A stretch of 64,000 nucleotides of DNA from Paenibacillus sp. FSL A5-0031 (GTDB taxonomy: Bacteria > Bacillota > Bacilli > Paenibacillales > Paenibacillaceae). Below the pieces are notes generated by a model that made no database searches, had not been told where the DNA came from, and saw only the letters and a list, made by a program, of their open reading frames with translations. Shown in pieces: positions 60,675-64,000 of this stretch. The number at the start of each line of letters is the position of its first letter. Positions within the stretch are counted from its first letter, which is position 1. The DNA lies in assembly GCF_001956295.1 (NCBI RefSeq), contig NZ_MRTD01000028.1, positions 1 to 64,000 on the forward strand, in the 5' to 3' direction. The translations under genes were made by a program, and so were the position numbers.

Positions 60675-62042
60675 CTATCCAAGCGCTGCCTTAAGTGCTT
60701 CCGACACTGTAGATACGCCAATAATTTCTATGCCTGCGGGTGGTTTCCACCCTTTTAAACTTTTCTCTGGCATAATGACACGTTTAAAACCTAGTTTCTC
60801 TGCTTCCTTCACCCTTTGCTCAGCACGCGATACCGCACGCACTTCTCCCGTCAATCCTACCTCACCAAATATAACGTCATACGGCTTCGTTGGCGCATCG
60901 CGAAAACTGGAAGCTATACTGACCGCAGCAGCTAGATCGACTGCCGGCTCATCAAGCTTAACTCCGCCAGCTACGTTCAAGTAAGCATCCTGTGTTTGTA
61001 GAAACATGCCGTTCCGTTTCTCCAACACCGCAATAATGAGCGCCATTCGGTTATGGTCGATACCCGTTGACATTCTGCGCGGGGATGGAAAATTAGTTGT
61101 GGCCACGAGCGCCTGAAGCTCAACAAGCACAGGCCTTGTGCCTTCCATGCTTGCAACTACGGTTGACCCTGATACACCAAGCGGACGCTCGGATAAAAAC
61201 AGCTCAGAAGGATTCGAAACCTCTCGCAGTCCATCTTCGCCCATTTCAAAAATTCCAATCTCGTTCGTCGAGCCAAAGCGGTTTTTGACTGCCCTTAAAA
61301 TTCTGTACGTATGATGGCGCTCCCCTTCAAAATAAAGAACACAATCCACCATATGCTCTAGAAGCCTTGGCCCCGCAATCGCGCCTTCCTTCGTAACATG
61401 GCCGACGAGCACCGTCGCAATTCCTTTAATTTTGGCCACACGCATAAAGTGGGCCGTGCATTCACGTACCTGCGATACACTCCCGGGAGCCGATTGAACA
61501 TTTGGATCGTAGACGGTTTGAATGGAGTCAATAACTAGAAAATCCGGCTGGACTGATTCTATGGCATCGTTAATTTGCTCCATATTGGTTTCGCATAGTA
61601 CGTAAAGCGATTCCGTCAGCGCACCAAGTCGATCTGCCCTTAATCTCGTTTGCCGCACGGACTCCTCCCCAGAAATATAGAGAACCTTCAACCCCTTCAC
61701 CGCAAGCGCATGAGACGTTTGCAGCAACAGCGTTGATTTTCCGATTCCGGGATCACCGCCGACAAGAATTAGCGAGCCTGGAACAACACCTCCGCCGAGC
61801 ACTCGATTAAGCTCAAGCATCCTTGTTTCTATACGAGGCTCTTGCCCACTTTCTATATGTATGATGGACTGCGGCTTTTCTTTCGCATGAAACGACGACA
61901 ATCCGACGCCCTTCGTTTTCACAACGGTTTCTTTCTCTTCCACCATCGAATTCCAAGCGTGGCAACCGGGACATTTCCCCAGCCATTTTGGCGATTCCGT
62001 ACCACATTCCGTACAAACAAATTTTGATTTTATTTTGGCCAT
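60675..62042 (-). CDS. radA: DNA repair protein RadA
   Basis: RadA/Sms of 455 aa. N-terminal zinc finger VCTECGTESPKWLGKCPGCH, RecA-like ATPase with Walker A GGDPGIGKST, the RadA-specific KNRFGSTNEIG and a C-terminal Lon-like P domain. It drives branch migration in recombination. ATG at 62042 follows AAGGAGTACAG. Eight bp upstream of disA; clpC lies further upstream with a heme-monooxygenase gene between them. Confidence 0.97.
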   Translation of the reverse strand: MAKIKSKFVCTECGTESPKWLGKCPGCHAWNSMVEEKETVVKTKGVGLSSFHAKEKPQSIIHIESGQEPRIETRMLELNRVLGGGVVPGSLILVGGDPGIGKSTLLLQTSHALAVKGLKVLYISGEESVRQTRLRADRLGALTESLYVLCETNMEQINDAIESVQPDFLVIDSIQTVYDPNVQSAPGSVSQVRECTAHFMRVAKIKGIATVLVGHVTKEGAIAGPRLLEHMVDCVLYFEGERHHTYRILRAVKNRFGSTNEIGIFEMGEDGLREVSNPSELFLSERPLGVSGSTVVASMEGTRPVLVELQALVATTNFPSPRRMSTGIDHNRMALIIAVLEKRNGMFLQTQDAYLNVAGGVKLDEPAVDLAAAVSIASSFRDAPTKPYDVIFGEVGLTGEVRAVSRAEQRVKEAEKLGFKRVIMPEKSLKGWKPPAGIEIIGVSTVSEALKAALG

Positions 62043-62213
62043 TCTGTACTCCTTAAACGTTATGAACCAGCGTAAATGAATGATGCCAGCCCTAGCGATT
62101 GTGCTTAAAATCACACTACATAAAGTTTACCATTTTATCCTCCATGTATAAACCCACATTGTTAATGAAAAAAAGGAGATAACCTACTTATTATTCGTTT
62201 CCCACAGCTAAGC

Positions 62214-62353
62214 TTATCCATTTCACGTCTTTTCATTGTTATCCACAGAATTACGAACAAGTTATCAACATTATCCACAACTCATCAACATATCCCCAAA
62301 GCCTTTTTCTAAATGCAACATAAAAAACGCCCTCGTTATCCACAGTGGATAAG
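62214..62353. promoter_or_regulatory. cluster of DnaA-box sequences
   Basis: Three perfect TTATCCACA boxes (62239-62247, 62271-62279, 62336-62344), one near-match on the opposite strand (TTATCCACT, 62345-62353) and weaker ones (62214-62222, 62262-62270) within 140 bp of the gap between radA and the heme-monooxygenase gene. Such clusters away from oriC can titrate DnaA or regulate transcription. One box lies in a terminator stem, so part of the cluster may be coincidental. The rest of this gap holds no gene. Confidence 0.5.
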
Positions 62354-62360
62354 AGAGCGA
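62323..62360 (-). terminator. terminator after the heme-monooxygenase gene
   Basis: Minus strand CGCTCTC-TTATCCA, loop CTG, TGGATAA-CGAGGGCG then TTTTTT. The stem is built on a palindromic DnaA-box-like sequence. Confidence 0.8.
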
Positions 62361-62416
62361 AATATTAGTCACAACGCAGCATATTTATTGGAGCTCCAAA
62401 TGATAAATAAATAGCA

Positions 62417-62773
62417 TTAATGCTGCTTAAGCTCAATTCCAGCTTGCCGAGCAACTAACACGCGATGCGTTGTCAATTGTGAGCCGAGCATCACGCTTTC
62501 TGTTTGCTGGCCTGCCTCGCCCTGTTGCCCCCCGCCTCTATGAGCGTGCGCTTGCCGAAAAGAATCGCTGTTCACCCAGCCCTCAAATGAAGCTTTGGTT
62601 TCCCAAGTTGTGCTTACTTTAAGCTCATCATATTCTTCTAGGCCTTCCGTTAACAACACTTCCATGCGAACGAAACCAGGCGATAAATCTATGCCTTTGG
62701 AGTTTTGAAATCTACTCGCCACCGTCTCCCCGTGGCCTTTTTTTACTTTTATCGTATTGGTGACAACTATCAT
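62417..62773 (-). CDS. heme-degrading monooxygenase family protein (IsdG/HmoA-like)
   Basis: A 118-aa antibiotic-biosynthesis-monooxygenase fold protein. Asn6, Trp66 and His76 sit where the IsdG-type Asn-Trp-His triad is found (MIVVTNTIKV, FEGWVNSDSFRQAH), suggesting oxidative heme cleavage to release iron. A Gly/Gln-rich stretch (GGGQQGEAGQQ) follows. The promoter holds a near-perfect Fur box, so iron starvation should induce it. Monocistronic, inserted between clpC and radA. Confidence 0.85.
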   Translation of the reverse strand: MIVVTNTIKVKKGHGETVASRFQNSKGIDLSPGFVRMEVLLTEGLEEYDELKVSTTWETKASFEGWVNSDSFRQAHAHRGGGQQGEAGQQTESVMLGSQLTTHRVLVARQAGIELKQH

Positions 62774-62808
62774 CGTTGTTCCTCCATTCTATGTAACGCT
62801 ATAGTCTT

Positions 62809-62836
62809 ATTATACGATAATGATTATCATTGTCAA
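62809..62836 (-). promoter_or_regulatory. promoter and Fur box of the heme-monooxygenase gene
   Basis: TTGACA (62831-62836) and TATAAT (62809-62814) with a 16-nt spacer. The spacer plus -35 contains GATAATGATTATCATTGTC (62816-62834), one base away from the classical 19-bp Fur box, so Fur bound here would block RNA polymerase when iron is plentiful. Confidence 0.88.
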
Positions 62837-62850
62837 TTTATTGTAATAAT

Positions 62851-62893
62851 AAAAACTGTCCCGCAAACAGCTTTTCTGATTGCGGGACAGTTT
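62851..62893 (-). terminator. clpC terminator
   Basis: Minus strand AAACTGTCCCGCA, 17-nt loop, TGCGGGACAGTTTTT. Ten bases past the clpC stop. Confidence 0.88.
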
Positions 62894-62903
62894 AATATCA
62901 TGC

Positions 62904-64000
62904 TTATTTTGTCGTGGATTCTTCTGGCTCCTGTTCGGAAATCGATTTGGTAACGGTTAGACCGCCATCCTTTTCATCGATTGTGAACGTATCGCCTTTT
63001 TGGATTTTACCCATCAACAAATCTTCGGACAAACGGTCTTCGATATGTTTTTGGATTGCCCGGCGAAGCGGACGAGCTCCATATTGTGGATCATAGCCTT
63101 CCTTCGCTAGGAAGCTTTTTGCTGCATCCGTCAAGATGAAGTCAACTTCCTGCTCACGCAGACGCTTGCGAAGCTCATCCGACATGAGTGTTACGATTTG
63201 AGCAATATGCTCCTCGCCAAGCGAATGGAACACGATGCTTTCATCGATACGGTTCAAGAACTCCGGACGGAAGCTTTTCTTAAGCTCGCTAAGCACTTTA
63301 TCCTTCATTTGCTGGAAGTCGCGGCCCGCATCCTGTACGGCTGTGAAGCCGAGCGAGGAATTGCGCTTGATTTGATCCGCTCCAACGTTAGAAGTCATAA
63401 TAATCAGTGTGTTGCGGAAATCGACAACGCGGCCTTTGGAATCAGTCAAGCGACCATCCTCCAGCACCTGCAGCAATATGTTAAATACTTCAGGGTGAGC
63501 TTTCTCAATTTCATCTAACAACACAACGGAATATGGCTTGCGGCGAACTTTCTCGGTCAACTGTCCGCCTTCTTCATAACCTACATAACCAGGAGGCGCT
63601 CCGACTAGACGAGATGTCGAATGCTTCTCCATATATTCCGACATGTCGATACGGATAACCGCATTTTCATCTCCGAACATCGCTTCTGCAAGCGCTCTGG
63701 CGAGCTCCGTTTTACCAACACCCGTTGGACCTAAGAAAATGAATGAGCCAATTGGACGCTTCGGATCTTTCAAGCCGGCACGCGCACGACGAATCGCTCT
63801 GGATACCGACTTCACGGCATCATCTTGACCAATGATCCGGTCATGAAGGATATCTTCCATTTTCAGAAGTCTTTCCGTCTCTTCTTCAGCCAGCTTGCTA
63901 ACAGGAATACCCGTCCAGCTAGCTACAACCTGAGCAATATCCTCTGGTGTCACTTCAGAATCAGTACGGCCTTGTTTTTCTTTCCACTGGTTTTTGGTAA
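62904..64000 (-). CDS. clpC: ATP-dependent Clp protease ATP-binding subunit ClpC (C-terminal part)
   Basis: Partial: the frame runs in from beyond the right edge. The visible 365 residues cover the second AAA+ domain: TPEDIAQVVASWTGIPVSKL, Walker A LGPTGVGKTELARAL, Walker B VVLLDEIEKAHPEVFN, arginine finger region PEFLNRIDESIVF, and the D2 small domain ending GLTVTKSISEQEPEES. ClpC unfolds substrates for ClpP with adaptors such as MecA and McsB. Lies upstream of radA as in B. subtilis, where ctsR-mcsA-mcsB precede it. Confidence 0.97.
   Translation of the reverse strand, partial: TKNQWKEKQGRTDSEVTPEDIAQVVASWTGIPVSKLAEEETERLLKMEDILHDRIIGQDDAVKSVSRAIRRARAGLKDPKRPIGSFIFLGPTGVGKTELARALAEAMFGDENAVIRIDMSEYMEKHSTSRLVGAPPGYVGYEEGGQLTEKVRRKPYSVVLLDEIEKAHPEVFNILLQVLEDGRLTDSKGRVVDFRNTLIIMTSNVGADQIKRNSSLGFTAVQDAGRDFQQMKDKVLSELKKSFRPEFLNRIDESIVFHSLGEEHIAQIVTLMSDELRKRLREQEVDFILTDAAKSFLAKEGYDPQYGARPLRRAIQKHIEDRLSEDLLMGKIQKGDTFTIDEKDGGLTVTKSISEQEPEESTTK

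Overview
This 64 kb window comes from the chromosome of an endospore-forming Firmicute, most likely Paenibacillus or a close relative in the Paenibacillaceae. The evidence is the strong synteny with the Bacillus subtilis region from clpC to the rrn cluster near pdaB, the sporulation and germination genes (sigH, gerD, cwlD, pdaB, kbaA, spoIIM-like), the AGGAGG ribosome binding sites, the T-box and ribosomal-protein leaders typical of Bacillales, and an S-layer-homology protein. Almost every gene is on the minus strand. Only pdaB, gerD and a small uncharacterised gene near 56 kb are on the plus strand, so the text below follows transcription from high to low coordinates.

Right end (64.0-46 kb): the window opens inside clpC, followed by an iron-regulated heme-monooxygenase-like gene with a near-perfect Fur box, radA, disA, pssA, a serine hydrolase with SLH domains, the PIN/TRAM gene yacL, ispD-ispF, gltX, a T-box leader with cysE-cysS, mrnC, rlmB, yacP/rae1 and sigH. 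The B. subtilis order is interrupted by the heme-monooxygenase gene and by pssA, the SLH hydrolase and an unknown plus-strand gene.

Middle (46-25 kb): rpmG-secE-nusG-rplK-rplA, the L10 leader with rplJ-rplL, a RsmC-like methyltransferase, rpoB-rpoC, an L7Ae-like gene, rpsL-rpsG-fusA-tuf, then an inserted three-gene ABC importer, then the S10 operon promoter. From 25 to 10 kb lies the S10-spc-alpha supercluster, rpsJ to rplQ, including secY, adk, map, a KOW-domain gene, infA and rpoA.

Left end (10-0 kb): truA, then rplM-rpsI with an L13-type leader and two tandem terminators. An inserted cysH-sat pair for sulfate assimilation follows, then the sporulation block cwlD, salA, gerD, kbaA, pdaB, a SpoIIM-family gene and a small hypothetical gene. 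At the very edge is a promoter plus 16S-type leader of an rRNA operon whose 16S gene should start just outside the window.

The gene content is largely core. The least ordinary material is intergenic. At least six roughly 95-105 bp elements with two consecutive stem-loops (SL1 with AAACG/CGTTT arms, SL2 with ATAAG/CTTAT arms) sit between core genes and look like one or two dispersed repeat families. There is also a triple 44-bp hairpin repeat before gltX, a structured rpsL leader with mutually exclusive pairings, an inverted repeat embracing the sigH -10 box, a cluster of DnaA-box sequences beside radA, and large stem-loops upstream of rpsJ and truA. At protein level, ribosomal protein S12 carries Arg56 and Ala104 at streptomycin-resistance hot spots, and adenylate kinase has a LID that is neither the zinc type nor the E. 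coli hydrogen-bonded type.
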